Assembly: GCA_035543455.1 (NCBI GenBank)
Contig: DATKKE010000051.1
Span: forward strand, 1 to 30,599
Origin: CAIKOD01 sp035543455
Lineage (GTDB): Archaea > Halobacteriota > Methanomicrobia > Methanomicrobiales > Methanospirillaceae
DNA: 30,599 bases
Direction of reading: 5' to 3'
Both the position numbers and the translations under genes were made by a program. Under the pieces are notes generated by a model, which had not been told where the DNA came from, searched no databases, and worked only from the letters and a program-made list of their open reading frames with translations. Positions 14,658 to 23,053 of the stretch are shown in pieces. How positions within the stretch are numbered: position 1 is the stretch's first letter; the number at the start of each line of letters is the position of its first letter.

Positions 14658-16120
14658 ACCGGTTAACGGTCCATGTCTCCCGGTTCGATCCGGAAAGCGA
14701 CGAGACATCGCACCTCGAGACCTATTATATCAATGCCCGGGAAGGAGCCAGGGTCCTGCACGTGCTTCATGCGATCCACGATGAAGTGGATCCCACCCTG
14801 ATGTACCGCTATTGCTGCGGGACAGGCCAGTGCGGGAGCTGTGCTGTACGGGTAAACGGTGAACCCGTGCTCGCCTGCATGGAGGAGGCCAGGGATAACA
14901 TCAGGATTGAGCCCCTTAACCTTCCCGTCATCAAAGACCTTGCCGTCGACCTGATCCCATATATTTCAGCCCTGCCGGTGATTACGATCGAAGAATCTGC
15001 GGCCCCCCGGATGCCGGCCCCGGATATTGTCGATCGGATCAAGCCCCTTCGGACCTGTATCAATTGCATGGCCTGCGTTTCAGTCTGTCCTGCCCTGCAG
15101 GTCACAACGTTCGCCGGGCCAACTGCGATGAGACAGGAGATGCGTCTCGCACTTGACCCGCGTGACAGGCCGGACCGTCCTGCTGAGGCGGTAAACCAGG
15201 GCCTTTTCACCTGCACCAGCTGCCAGGCGTGCTGGAAGGTATGTCCGAAGGCGATTCAGATCCCGGGAAAAGCCATAGAGAAATTGAGGGCAATGGCCCA
15301 TTACGAGGGGCATACCCTGCCGAGGCACGCCGAGGTGGCCTGCCTGATTCGGGAATCCGGGCGGAGTGTTGTCCATGGGGACGAGCCCTCCTTTCTGGAA
15401 CAGACTGCCGAAGTGATTGAGCCTTATGGACCGGTAAAAGGTACCGTTGGATTTTTCGTCGGGTGCATGTATAACCTGAGGCTCCCGAAGACGGCTTTGG
15501 ATGCCCTGGAGGTGCTCAGGCGAAACGGTATCCGGGTAATTATCCCCCATGAACAGATCTGCTGCGGATCACCGCTCATCAGGACCGGGCAGCCCGAATA
15601 CCTGGAAACCCTCCAGGTTAAGAATATCGGGGCGTTTACGACGTGCGGGACCGATATTGTGATGACCATGTGTGCCGGCTGCGGTTCGACCCTTAAACAC
15701 GATTACACGACGCCCTTCACGGTTATGGACTTTTCAGAAGTCCTGGAAAAATTCGGCATCGAGACGCCTTCCCACCTTGACATCGTCGTTACGTACCACG
15801 ACCCCTGCCACCTGGCCCGTGGGCAGGAGATCACGGAACAGCCCAGGGTTTTGCTCAGGCAGGTGGCAGACCTCGTGGAAATGCCTGCAATATGTTGCGG
15901 ATCAGGCGGGGGCGTGCGGTCGGGGCTGCCTGAAGAGGCAGCTGCACTTGGCGAGAGGAGGAGAGCAGAAATAGAGAAAACAGGCGCTGAAATGGTTGTT
16001 ACCTGCTGCCCTTTCTGTGAATTCCATATCTCGGGGCATACCGATAAACCGGTCCGCCACCTTGCCACCCTTATGATGCAGGGATATAAAGAAAAAGACG
16101 CAGAAAAAGGTACCAAATGA
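14654..16120 (+). CDS. tfrB: CoM/CoB-dependent fumarate reductase, subunit B (Fe-S, HdrB-like)
   Basis: TfrB passes electrons from the two thiols to TfrA. The 488-aa protein has a plant-type [2Fe-2S] domain (Cys55, Cys60, Cys63, Cys75), then two [4Fe-4S] motifs (CINCMACVSVCP at 135-146; CTSCQACWKVCP at 187-198), and then a C-terminal HdrB/GlpC-like part with two CCG domains. CCG signatures are ICCGSP (302-307) with CAGCG (340-344), and ICCGSGGG (413-420) with CCPFC (451-455). The CCG part is the presumed site where CoM-SH and CoB-SH are oxidised to the heterodisulfide. The fusion of an SdhB-like front with an HdrB-like end is the hallmark of Tfr. It is translationally coupled to tfrA. Confidence 0.96.
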   Translation: MNRLTVHVSRFDPESDETSHLETYYINAREGARVLHVLHAIHDEVDPTLMYRYCCGTGQCGSCAVRVNGEPVLACMEEARDNIRIEPLNLPVIKDLAVDLIPYISALPVITIEESAAPRMPAPDIVDRIKPLRTCINCMACVSVCPALQVTTFAGPTAMRQEMRLALDPRDRPDRPAEAVNQGLFTCTSCQACWKVCPKAIQIPGKAIEKLRAMAHYEGHTLPRHAEVACLIRESGRSVVHGDEPSFLEQTAEVIEPYGPVKGTVGFFVGCMYNLRLPKTALDALEVLRRNGIRVIIPHEQICCGSPLIRTGQPEYLETLQVKNIGAFTTCGTDIVMTMCAGCGSTLKHDYTTPFTVMDFSEVLEKFGIETPSHLDIVVTYHDPCHLARGQEITEQPRVLLRQVADLVEMPAICCGSGGGVRSGLPEEAAALGERRRAEIEKTGAEMVVTCCPFCEFHISGHTDKPVRHLATLMMQGYKEKDAEKGTK

Positions 16121-16264
16121 TCCCGGGTTACTTCTCCATTTCATATGAAAAAAAATGACTCTGTGGAAACCCAGCCTTTCCATTGTTTCCGGTAACCTGA
16201 CAGGCATATCGGTCTAAGTCACGTCGTTCACTCGGATCTTTTCAGCCTTTTTAATTCACCACCT

Positions 16265-16822
16265 TCAGTAGTGCAGGAGGGTAAGGACAATACATACACT
16301 CACCGGTATCACCAGGTTATCATCGACCGGGGTGAGGAGCTCGACGATTCCCGCGATGACGGCTGCAGCCAGGGCGAGGAGTAAAGACATAGGCGTAAGA
16401 ACGAGAAGGAAAACGATTGCAGCCCCGATTCCGGCAAGAGTACCTTCAAGACTTTTTCCCTGCCATATGCGGTGACGGCCGAATCTGATACCCACGATGG
16501 TCGCGATGCCATCGAGGACGGCGAGGCAGATTACTGCCGGGACCACCACTGTCAGGGGAAAGAATACGAGGCAGAAAAATATGCCGATTGCAAAATAAAG
16601 CGTCCCCTTTCCGGGAAGGACATCCTTTCGCTCAAGGAGCGCTATTATCGGTGATACCAGGGGTATGATGTACCCGCGTGAAAGTGCATCGGATACGATG
16701 AACCCCACAAAGATCGCGATGACAAAGGCTGCGAGGACCATCTGCCAGTCGAACAGGGGAATGGTTACGGCAATCCCGAGGCCGAGGAAAAAATGAACGA
16801 CCTTCCTGAGCACTTCATCCAT
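16265..16822 (-). CDS. Dolichol/phytol-kinase-like integral membrane protein
   Basis: The 185-aa protein has about six membrane segments and the conserved cytosolic elements of the SEC59/VTE5 CTP-dependent polyprenol kinase family (CTP_transf_1-like): LPGKGTLYFAIG, AVLDGIATIVGIRFGRH, GKSLEGTLAG and VDDNLVIPV. Known members phosphorylate dolichol or phytol with CTP; in an archaeon the substrate is likely a polyprenol or another isoprenoid alcohol used for lipid or glycan carriers. The substrate is inferred. It is convergent with tfrB and divergent from the DNA methyltransferase. Confidence 0.8.
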   Translation of the reverse strand: MDEVLRKVVHFFLGLGIAVTIPLFDWQMVLAAFVIAIFVGFIVSDALSRGYIIPLVSPIIALLERKDVLPGKGTLYFAIGIFFCLVFFPLTVVVPAVICLAVLDGIATIVGIRFGRHRIWQGKSLEGTLAGIGAAIVFLLVLTPMSLLLALAAAVIAGIVELLTPVDDNLVIPVSVCIVLTLLHY

Positions 16823-16849
16823 GGTTATTTTGTTTGCTGATAAGGTTTA

Positions 16850-18205
16850 ATGCAGTATCTTTTTCCGGGCATTCTCGGGAACTATTTTTTATCGCTTGAG
16901 AACGAAGCTGAATCACTGATGGAATCCCGAACATTCCCTGATCCCTCATTCCGGAAAATAAAGGAACCTGTTTCCGGTTCCCAAACCGGGTTGCACATGG
17001 ATGAACCGGATTTTTTTAGCATCACCGGGAAACCTGCCAAACGGGATACAATTGAGCTGAACGGGAAACCATTCCAGCGCTTCAGGGGCGAATTCTGGAC
17101 ATCTGCCCAGAGGCGGGCGTCATCCATCCATGAAATATCCTACCGGGCCTGTTTCAAACCCCAGCTTCCTGCTTTCTTTATAGAACTCCTGACGGCCATG
17201 GGAGACCTTGTATACGATCCGTTCGGAGGCCGGGGGACGACCCCCCTTGAGGCGGGTCTTCTCGGGCGGCGTGTGGCCACCAATGATATCAACCCGATTT
17301 CGGTGATCCTTACCAGGCCCAGGTTTTTTATTCCCTCCCGTGAGGAAATTACGGAACGGCTCAGTGAGATCCAGAAAACTCCGGACAGGGAAGCAGGCAT
17401 CGACATATCCATGTTCTACCACCCTGAAACTGAAAATGAGATCCTCGGGCTCAGGGAATATTTAACGATGAGACGGGAAAGCGGGTGCGAAGACCATGTC
17501 GACGCATGGATCAGGATGATCGCAACCAACCGGCTTACTGGACATTCAAGCGGTTTTTTCTCTGTCTACACGCTGCCGCCGAACCAGGCTGTTTCGGCCG
17601 ATTCCCAGGAGAGGATCAATAAAAAACGCTCCCAGGTCCCACCTTACCGGGATACCCATGAACTTATCATGAAAAAAACAAGAAGCCTGCTCCGGACTGT
17701 CACCACCGATCAACAAAAACTCCTTTATTCAGCCGGATCGAACGCGATTTTTCTCTCCTGTGATGCTTCGCACACACCAAAAATAATGGATGATACCGTC
17801 AGCCTGACGGTCACCTCGCCGCCGTTTTTAAATATTGTCCAGTACTCCCTCGACAACTGGCTCCGTTGCTGGTTCAACGGCATCGACGATCGGGAAGTCG
17901 GTGAAACAATTACCATGACTTCTTCCGTCGCCCAATGGACGGACATGGTCAGGGAGGTATTCCTCGAGCTGTTCCGGATCACACGTCTCGGTGGCTGGGT
18001 AGCCTTCGAGGTCGGGGAAGTCCGGAAAGGTACCATCCGTCTCGAAGAACACGTAATCCCCGCAGGGGAACTGGCAGGGTTCCGGTGTTATGGCGTTCTC
18101 ATGAACGAGCAGACTTTTACGAAGACATCCAACATCTGGGGGATCGACAACAACCGGTCGGGGACAAATACCAACCGGATCGTGCTGTTCCGGAAAAAAG
18201 AATAA
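16850..18205 (+). CDS. Site-specific DNA methyltransferase (orphan, permuted)
   Basis: The protein has the SAM-binding motif DPFGGRGTTPLEA (residues 123-135) ahead of the catalytic motif TSPPF (322-326). That order (FxGxG first, SPPY/F later) is typical of beta/gamma-type amino-methyltransferases, and TSPPF favours N4-cytosine over N6-adenine. About 190 residues between the motifs probably include the target-recognition domain. The first ATG lies only 27 bases from a divergent gene and the first ~50 residues look poorly conserved, so the true start may be 16919 or 16997 (MDEPDFFSITGKPAK). No restriction endonuclease or specificity subunit is nearby. It could be an orphan epigenetic methylase or a remnant of a defence system. 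Confidence 0.85.
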   Translation: MQYLFPGILGNYFLSLENEAESLMESRTFPDPSFRKIKEPVSGSQTGLHMDEPDFFSITGKPAKRDTIELNGKPFQRFRGEFWTSAQRRASSIHEISYRACFKPQLPAFFIELLTAMGDLVYDPFGGRGTTPLEAGLLGRRVATNDINPISVILTRPRFFIPSREEITERLSEIQKTPDREAGIDISMFYHPETENEILGLREYLTMRRESGCEDHVDAWIRMIATNRLTGHSSGFFSVYTLPPNQAVSADSQERINKKRSQVPPYRDTHELIMKKTRSLLRTVTTDQQKLLYSAGSNAIFLSCDASHTPKIMDDTVSLTVTSPPFLNIVQYSLDNWLRCWFNGIDDREVGETITMTSSVAQWTDMVREVFLELFRITRLGGWVAFEVGEVRKGTIRLEEHVIPAGELAGFRCYGVLMNEQTFTKTSNIWGIDNNRSGTNTNRIVLFRKKE

Positions 18206-18240
18206 ATTTCTGACGATTTGTTTCGTTGAAAATGTTCCGG

Positions 18241-19395
18241 TCATCTCTCCTTCATCAGGAATTCCTGGGCCTCGAGAGCGGCCTTTGCCCCTTCGCCCGA
18301 GGCAATAATGATCTGCTTTCCCTTGATATTTGTCACATCGCCTGCTGCGAATGCTCCCGGGACATTGGTATGGCAGTTGATATCGACGATAATCTCCCCG
18401 TTCCCGTTCAGGTCGATAAGCCCTTTAACAAAGTCCGTGTTCGGAACCCAGCCGATTTCCGCAAATACGCCATCAAGGACCAGCGTCGTATCGACCCCGG
18501 TCTTCTTATTCCGGATCGAGATGCCCGAAAGGAATTTATCCCCATGTATCGCCGTAATCACCGAATCCGGATGTACCTCTATATTCTTCTGCTCCTTGTA
18601 GAGCTTCACATAAACGGAATCGGCTTTGATAGTGCTCCGGACGATGAGATGGACTTTTTTTGTAATTTTACTCATCTCTATAGCAGTGGAAAGGGCGGAG
18701 TTCCCCCCCCCGACGACCGCGACATCCTTGTTCCGGTATAGCGGCCCGTCACAGGTCGCACAGATTGAAAGTCCCCTGCCGAGGAATTTTTCCTCGCCCT
18801 CTACCCCGAGTTTCCTGGGTTTCATACCCTGGCAAAGAATAAGACTGTACGCCCGGTATTCAACGCCGGATACGGTACGGATGGTAAAAATTTCATCAGA
18901 CAGGGAAGTCTCCCTGACCCGGTCAAGGTCGAGGCTGATATTCTGCTCCCTTACCTGCTCCTCAAACTTTTTCATCAGTTCGTCACCGGTGATCATCCGG
19001 TACCCCATGTAATTTTCGATTGCCCAGCTCTCGAGTGCCTGGCCCCCGATATTCTCCGAAATAATTTTGGCCCGGAGCGATTTCCTGGCACAGTACACCG
19101 CAGCGGTGAGACCTGCCGGACCGGCGCCGATGATCAGGACGTCGAAGACATCGCCCGGTTCTTCGCTCCCAAACAGTTCATTCAACCGCTGGGCGTCGAA
19201 CCCGATGATTACTTCATCATCGACGACAATGACGGGGACCCCCCGTTGTCCTGACATCTCGATCATTTTTTCGGCCTGGTCTGTATCCTCACCGACATCG
19301 ATACTGGTGTACGGTACCCCGTGTTTTTCCAGGAATGCCTTTGCCATCCTGCAGTACGGGCAGTTTTTTGTTGAATATACGGTTACCTTGGGCAT
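18241..19395 (-). CDS. Glutaredoxin-thioredoxin reductase fusion
   Basis: Residues 1-76 form a glutaredoxin/NrdH-like domain with active site CPYC (12-15) and the cis-Pro stretch GVPVIVV (52-58). Residues 84-384 form a complete NADPH-dependent thioredoxin reductase with FAD motif GAGPAG (90-95), redox pair CATC (212-215) and NADPH motif VVGGGNSA (227-234). Stand-alone thioredoxin reductases are about 310 residues, so the fusion accounts for the extra length. The layout recalls AhpF, in which an N-terminal thioredoxin-like domain relays electrons to a peroxiredoxin, so the Grx domain may be the built-in electron acceptor. Its ribosome binding site is gaggt. Rubrerythrin lies upstream on the same strand, and a peroxiredoxin is 4 kb away. 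It is convergent with the DNA methyltransferase. Confidence 0.93.
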   Translation of the reverse strand: MPKVTVYSTKNCPYCRMAKAFLEKHGVPYTSIDVGEDTDQAEKMIEMSGQRGVPVIVVDDEVIIGFDAQRLNELFGSEEPGDVFDVLIIGAGPAGLTAAVYCARKSLRAKIISENIGGQALESWAIENYMGYRMITGDELMKKFEEQVREQNISLDLDRVRETSLSDEIFTIRTVSGVEYRAYSLILCQGMKPRKLGVEGEEKFLGRGLSICATCDGPLYRNKDVAVVGGGNSALSTAIEMSKITKKVHLIVRSTIKADSVYVKLYKEQKNIEVHPDSVITAIHGDKFLSGISIRNKKTGVDTTLVLDGVFAEIGWVPNTDFVKGLIDLNGNGEIIVDINCHTNVPGAFAAGDVTNIKGKQIIIASGEGAKAALEAQEFLMKER

Positions 19396-19541
19396 TGTTA
19401 CCTCATTTCATGCAATAATCAGTGATAAAATTATGGTGGCGGGACATGTCGGTGATATCCTGTTGCTGGTAATCTGAAAATTTCCGACCGTTGGTCTTCC
19501 ATGAATGATATCGGTAAAAATATGGGCACAGTCATTGCCCT

Positions 19542-20042
19542 TTACTCAATTTCCCTGAATACCTTACGGAATGCACTGCAGATCGGACACCTGTCCGGGA
19601 TTTCTCCGCGAAAGATATTTCCACAAACCGGGCAGAGCAGGACCTTTGCCGAAGATATGTCCTTTCCAGTACCGACCATCCGGAGTGCCTCCTTATAATG
19701 CCCGGCATGCACTTCCTCTGCTTTCATCGCATAGGTAAATGCAATCACGGCATCGCTCTGTTTCTCGGCTTCCCCGGTTTTCACGAATTCGGGGTACATC
19801 GCCGTATATTCATGGGTTTCCCCCTCAAAGGACATCTTTAAATTATCTTCGGTTTTGCCGATTGCACCAAGTACTTTGAGGAGCCTTTTTGCATGGATTG
19901 CTTCTGCCTCTGCAGCAGCCCGGAAAACTTTTGACACGTTGGGAAACCCGTCTTCCAGGGCCTTCTCGGCAAATGCCGTATATTTCCGGTTTGCCTGCGA
20001 TTCGCCTGCAAATGCCTCCATTGCATTTTCTTTGGTTGCCAT
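19542..20042 (-). CDS. rbr: Rubrerythrin
   Basis: Rubrerythrin reduces hydrogen peroxide at a non-haem diiron centre using electrons from a rubredoxin-like domain. From the chosen ATG (MATKENAMEAF) the protein has 166 residues. It has a four-helix diiron domain with AFAGESQANRKY, AAEAEAIHAKR and KAEEVHAGHY, and a C-terminal zinc-ribbon-like [Fe(SCys)4] domain (CPVCGNIF, CPICSA). ATGs at 20084 (MNNVNTG) and 20174 are also in frame, but family members start at MATKEN; none has a clear ribosome binding site. The Grx-TrxR gene follows 146 bases downstream on the same strand, and the radC-like gene is divergent. It is likely part of the peroxide response. Confidence 0.92.
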   Translation of the reverse strand: MATKENAMEAFAGESQANRKYTAFAEKALEDGFPNVSKVFRAAAEAEAIHAKRLLKVLGAIGKTEDNLKMSFEGETHEYTAMYPEFVKTGEAEKQSDAVIAFTYAMKAEEVHAGHYKEALRMVGTGKDISSAKVLLCPVCGNIFRGEIPDRCPICSAFRKVFREIE

Positions 20043-20249
20043 GAATGAAGCATATGTGACAAGTCCGGTATTAACGTTATTCATAGTTCGGATCTGCAGG
20101 GCATGGGATACAGGTACTTCGCCCGACTCCCGAACCTGACAAATGAGCATCTCTTTACCCGAAGATAACATCATTGTATTGCTGTTCAGGGTTTCGTTTC
20201 ATTGAGGTCCTGGCGAGGTGGCCGGTACAGGGGCCATCACGGTGCATAC

Positions 20250-20915
20250 ATGAAAAAAATGATGAACGTGCCTGAACGTGACAGGCCCCGGGAGAAAATT
20301 CGCCGCCTTGGGCCGGCTGCATTATCAGACCAGGAACTGATCGCGGCAATTATCGGGCGTGGTGTCCGGGGTACGGATGTTTTTTCCATCGCCGGGGAGC
20401 TCGCGAAAGAACTCAGATCCGGCCGGGAGGGGCTTACCTATGAGAAAATGGAGGCGGTCCATGGAATGGGGCCGGCAAAAGCAGCACAGTTGTCAGCCTG
20501 TTTTGAACTCTCGCGGCGGTACCCGGAAAAGGACCAGGGATCTATTCGTGTGACACGTCCCGAGGATATCATCAATCTGCTGAACGGTCTCGAATTCAAG
20601 AAACAGGAACATTTTGTCTGCATCACCCTGAATGGGGCGGGCGAGGTGCTTGGCAATCGTATCATTACCGTCGGCCTCCTCAACCACAGCCTTGTCCATC
20701 CCCGGGAGGTCTTTGCGGATGCCATAACCGACAGGGCGGCTTCCATCATCTGTGTCCATAACCATCCTTCGGGAACCCTCGAACCGAGCACGCAGGACCT
20801 TGAAGTCACCAGGCAGCTGACCGAAGCCGGCGGGATCCTCGGGATCCGCGTCCTCGATCACGTGATTGTTACCAGAAACGGTTTCCTCTCGATGAAGGAG
20901 AGAGGACTTCTCTGA
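20250..20915 (+). CDS. radC: RadC-like JAMM/MPN protein (UPF0758)
   Basis: The 221-aa protein has an N-terminal helix-hairpin-helix part (GPAALSDQELIAAIIGRG, then VHGMGPAKAAQL) and a C-terminal JAMM metalloprotease-like domain with HNHPSG and a downstream Asp, plus the upstream Glu in REVFADA, so the zinc site is complete. The name RadC is historical; a repair role is not established, and the true substrate is unknown. The ATG at 20250 follows a ggtg ribosome binding site; upstream codons to 20202 read as unrelated basic residues. It is divergent from rubrerythrin. Confidence 0.9.
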   Translation: MKKMMNVPERDRPREKIRRLGPAALSDQELIAAIIGRGVRGTDVFSIAGELAKELRSGREGLTYEKMEAVHGMGPAKAAQLSACFELSRRYPEKDQGSIRVTRPEDIINLLNGLEFKKQEHFVCITLNGAGEVLGNRIITVGLLNHSLVHPREVFADAITDRAASIICVHNHPSGTLEPSTQDLEVTRQLTEAGGILGIRVLDHVIVTRNGFLSMKERGLL

Positions 20916-21000
20916 AACCCTGGTACACCCGTGAAATCTTACATTGCTGATAGCGCGATGTTACGAGGTTTGTGTGAGATTATAGGTAGTTATTGTTGTA

Positions 21001-21028
21001 CCGGAATTGGTTTTCCGGGATTATTTTT
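21001..21028. terminator. Hairpin terminator between convergent genes
   Basis: CCGGAA (21001-21006), loop TTGGTT, TTCCGG (21013-21018), then gattattttt. The perfect 6-bp stem and T-rich tail sit 85 bases after the radC stop and immediately before the 3' end of the DUF2164 gene, so it can stop both. Confidence 0.6.
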
Positions 21029-21254
21029 GAATTGCCAGTAAATCTTCGATCATATCCTGCATGCACCGATAGGAATCATAAACACCCTGGTTATAAAATT
21101 CAGGTGCTAATTCTTCAGTTATGAAGTCTAATACCAGACCTGCGGCCAGATTACCCAGTTCTTCCCCTCGTTCTCTCAAAAAATAATTCTTGACTGCTGC
21201 GACCATTTCGTCCCTTTTCTCCGGGGTAAGTTTGACGGAATTGTATTTTTTCAT
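21021..21254 (-). CDS. DUF2164 family protein
   Basis: This 77-aa, soluble, acidic-basic mixed protein reads MKKYNSVKLTPEKRDEM and has LRERGEELGNLAAGLVLDFITEELAPEFYNQGV, the conserved core of the DUF2164 family. No function is known for the family. The ribosome binding site gggggtgaa lies six bases before the ATG, and a TATA-like tgtataat is just upstream. It stands alone between the radC-like gene and a flavodoxin-fold gene. Confidence 0.8.
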   Translation of the reverse strand: MKKYNSVKLTPEKRDEMVAAVKNYFLRERGEELGNLAAGLVLDFITEELAPEFYNQGVYDSYRCMQDMIEDLLAIQK

Positions 21255-21402
21255 GGATGTTCACCCCCATTATACATTGATGCGGATTAACGGTCCCGGG
21301 TTTGCCGAGTCGTCATGCCGGCACTAATTCACATCTGACTGACGGGCAGGTTCATTTTTTTCTCGTTCCAGATTTATCCCTTCTTTGCATTACCAGATTT
21401 AA

Positions 21403-22020
21403 TCATTTTACATTATCAGGCTCGATCCCTTCGATGAGAAGCCGGCCCAGCTCATAACCTTTTTTATATGCCGTCTCGAGAAGTTCCGGGCGGGTGGTTA
21501 TATCGACGATCGTGTCCATGTCCCTTATCAGCAGGTCATCCCAATAGGCACAGTCGATGATATCGAGGAATGCATGGACGGTCATTTTCGCGCCGTCAAA
21601 TACCCCGGGCAGGTTCATCCCCGATATGGCAATAAAGAACGCCTTCCGGTGCTTTTTTACGGCAGGATCGACCATTGAATGTTTTCTTACGTATTTAGCC
21701 ATGAAAAAGACCTGGAAGCGGTCCATGAAACCCTTCAGTTTTCCCGGAATCCCCATTGTCATGATGGGTGTCGCAATGATGAAGCTGTCTGCGTCCCGGA
21801 ATTTCCCGTACATAGGGGTCATGTCGTCCTCTATCTGGCAGATCTCGTGTTCCCTGCAGAACATCATCTCCATGCAGGGTTCAAAATCCAGGAAAGGGAC
21901 AACAATCTTCTCGACATCGCACCCTGCATCCTCTGCACCCTGCATCGCCTGTTCAAGGAGTCTGGCGGTATTCCCGTGCTCAAGCGGGCTTCCGAGCAAC
22001 CCGATAATCTTCCGGCCCAT
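21403..22020 (-). CDS. Flavodoxin-fold NAD(P)H-dependent oxidoreductase (Isf-like, altered Cys motif)
   Basis: The 205-aa protein begins IIGLLGSPLEHGNTARLLEQ, the FMN phosphate loop of the iron-sulfur flavoprotein/NADPH-dependent FMN reductase family, and has ATPIMTMGIPGKLKGFMDR, the second FMN-contact region. In Isf proteins a compact CxxCxxCx5C motif binds a [4Fe-4S] cluster; here the equivalent stretch is CMEMMFCREHEIC, with Cys spaced by five and five, so a cluster is doubtful. It is related to the tandem pair at 24100-25355 but on the other strand. No ribosome binding site is seen; a TATA-like ctataagag about 25 bases upstream fits a leaderless start. Confidence 0.82.
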   Translation of the reverse strand: MGRKIIGLLGSPLEHGNTARLLEQAMQGAEDAGCDVEKIVVPFLDFEPCMEMMFCREHEICQIEDDMTPMYGKFRDADSFIIATPIMTMGIPGKLKGFMDRFQVFFMAKYVRKHSMVDPAVKKHRKAFFIAISGMNLPGVFDGAKMTVHAFLDIIDCAYWDDLLIRDMDTIVDITTRPELLETAYKKGYELGRLLIEGIEPDNVK

Positions 22021-22190
22021 AGTATGAGATGTCTGATTGGGCTCTCTTATAGATTTTGAGCCGGGTGTGACGAGAGATAATCGTTATTAAATTGGTAACA
22101 AAACGGGTATTTCCGCGAAAAAACTTCATTTGAGGGAACAATCAAAAATAATAAATAAGTGACGGCACCATATCAGGTTTAGGTGAAATT

Positions 22191-22421
22191 TTGACTGAAC
22201 AAAAAAAGTATACTGCTGGAGAAAAGGTCGGTCCGGGAAAATATGTCTGCCTTGATTGCGGTCGCGAATATGAGCTGGACAAGAGCGAGCAGGATCTCAG
22301 GAAATGTCCGCACTGCGCCTGCGAGGAGTACCAGTGCTTCCCGATGACCCATATCCGGCCCGATGTGAAGACGCCGGAAGATGCAAGAAACCCACCCAAA
22401 CGCGGCAAGAGCAACCAGTAA
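22191..22421 (+). CDS. Small zinc-ribbon protein, TTG start
   Basis: The 76-aa protein contains GKYVCLDCGREYEL and LRKCPHCACEEYQCF, giving CxxC-x16-CxxC plus two further Cys residues. It resembles the zinc-ribbon (DUF1451-like) or rubredoxin-like small proteins. The only good start is a TTG preceded by aggtga at six-base spacing; no ATG is available before the first Cys pair. The C-terminus is Pro/Lys-rich. It sits among redox genes, so an iron-binding, electron-carrier role is possible, but a simple zinc structural role is equally likely. Confidence 0.75.
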   Translation: MTEQKKYTAGEKVGPGKYVCLDCGREYELDKSEQDLRKCPHCACEEYQCFPMTHIRPDVKTPEDARNPPKRGKSNQ

Positions 22422-22920
22422 AAATTTTGGGAAAGATCTGCCCCTTTATAAAATTAATTTAAAGTTTGTTTTTCCTGGAAATTTGCCGACGCTCTTGGGG
22501 CTCTGCCCCGCCGCTGTGGCACCCCGGAGGGATTGAGACTGAACGGGAGTTCTGGAACTAATTCAACGTGTTTTTTTTGTGAACCCTGCCCAATGGATAT
22601 CTTAATGCGGGGAGGGTCAGGGAGGGGGGTGCAACCCTGTCCTGTCTCAGTGATGCAGTAGGTTCCACATTGTCCTGCTTGACTGTTTATTAATGGTGTG
22701 TCGATATAACCATTTACAAGAGAATTTATCCGATTTGTCCATCCATCCTTTGTTAGGGGCTTTTTTTTTATAATTTCCAATTTTTTTCCCATTCAGATTC
22801 ATTTTCAAATTCTTGTGATATCCACTTCACGTACGCTATCCGGATTTGTGAACTAACAATTTATTTATATACCCATAAGGCGTCTGGTTTAGCATTAAAT
22901 CATGACAGGAGTACCAGACA
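22422..22920. other. Long intergenic region with hairpin-forming, GC-rich patch
   Basis: About 500 bases hold no gene I can support. A minus-strand frame (22454-22792) exists but looks non-coding. The centre has several G/C-rich palindromic patches, such as ggggctctgcccc at 22497-22509 and ggaggggggtgcaaccct near 22624. Flanks are T-rich, as around 22745-22760 (a run of nine T). It could be a decayed or dispersed intergenic repeat. The last 60 bases contain the promoter of the desulforedoxin operon. Confidence 0.5.
22862..22871 (+). promoter_or_regulatory. TATA box of the desulforedoxin-AhpD-peroxiredoxin operon
   Basis: The stretch tatttatata at 22862-22871 lies 50-60 bases before the desulforedoxin ATG, predicting a short leader of about 30 bases that carries the caggag ribosome binding site. 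Confidence 0.55.
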
Positions 22921-23049
22921 ATGGTAAACGTATCCAAGGAAGGACAGGTCTACGAGTGTGAGATCTGCGGTAATGTAGTCGTTGTGAAAACGGTTGGCGG
23001 CGGAGAACTGGTCTGCTGCGGAGAGCCGATGAAACTCGTCAGCGGGTGA
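22921..23049 (+). CDS. Desulforedoxin
   Basis: The 42-aa protein reads VYECEICGNVVVVKTVGGGELVCCGEPM in two adjacent blocks (CEIC at 13-16, CC at 32-33). The CxxC...CC arrangement is that of desulforedoxin and of the N-terminal domain of desulfoferrodoxin, which binds Fe(SCys)4. The superoxide-reductase domain of desulfoferrodoxin is absent and the frame stops cleanly, so this is a free desulforedoxin. It is an electron carrier for peroxide or superoxide reduction. The ribosome binding site is aggag. The AhpD-like gene starts four bases after the stop. Confidence 0.93.
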   Translation: MVNVSKEGQVYECEICGNVVVVKTVGGGELVCCGEPMKLVSG

Positions 23050-23053
23050 GGAT

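Noticed and set aside
14654..16120. Reading tfrA-tfrB as succinate dehydrogenase or as heterodisulfide reductase subunits
   Set aside because: TfrB combines an SdhB-like [2Fe-2S]/[4Fe-4S] part with two CCG domains, and there are no membrane-anchor subunits. That combination defines thiol:fumarate reductase.
22454..22792. A 112-codon minus-strand frame in the long intergenic region
   Set aside because: No good ribosome binding site, odd composition (runs of Lys, PLPDPPRIK) over GC-rich hairpin sequence, no family resemblance. More likely chance.
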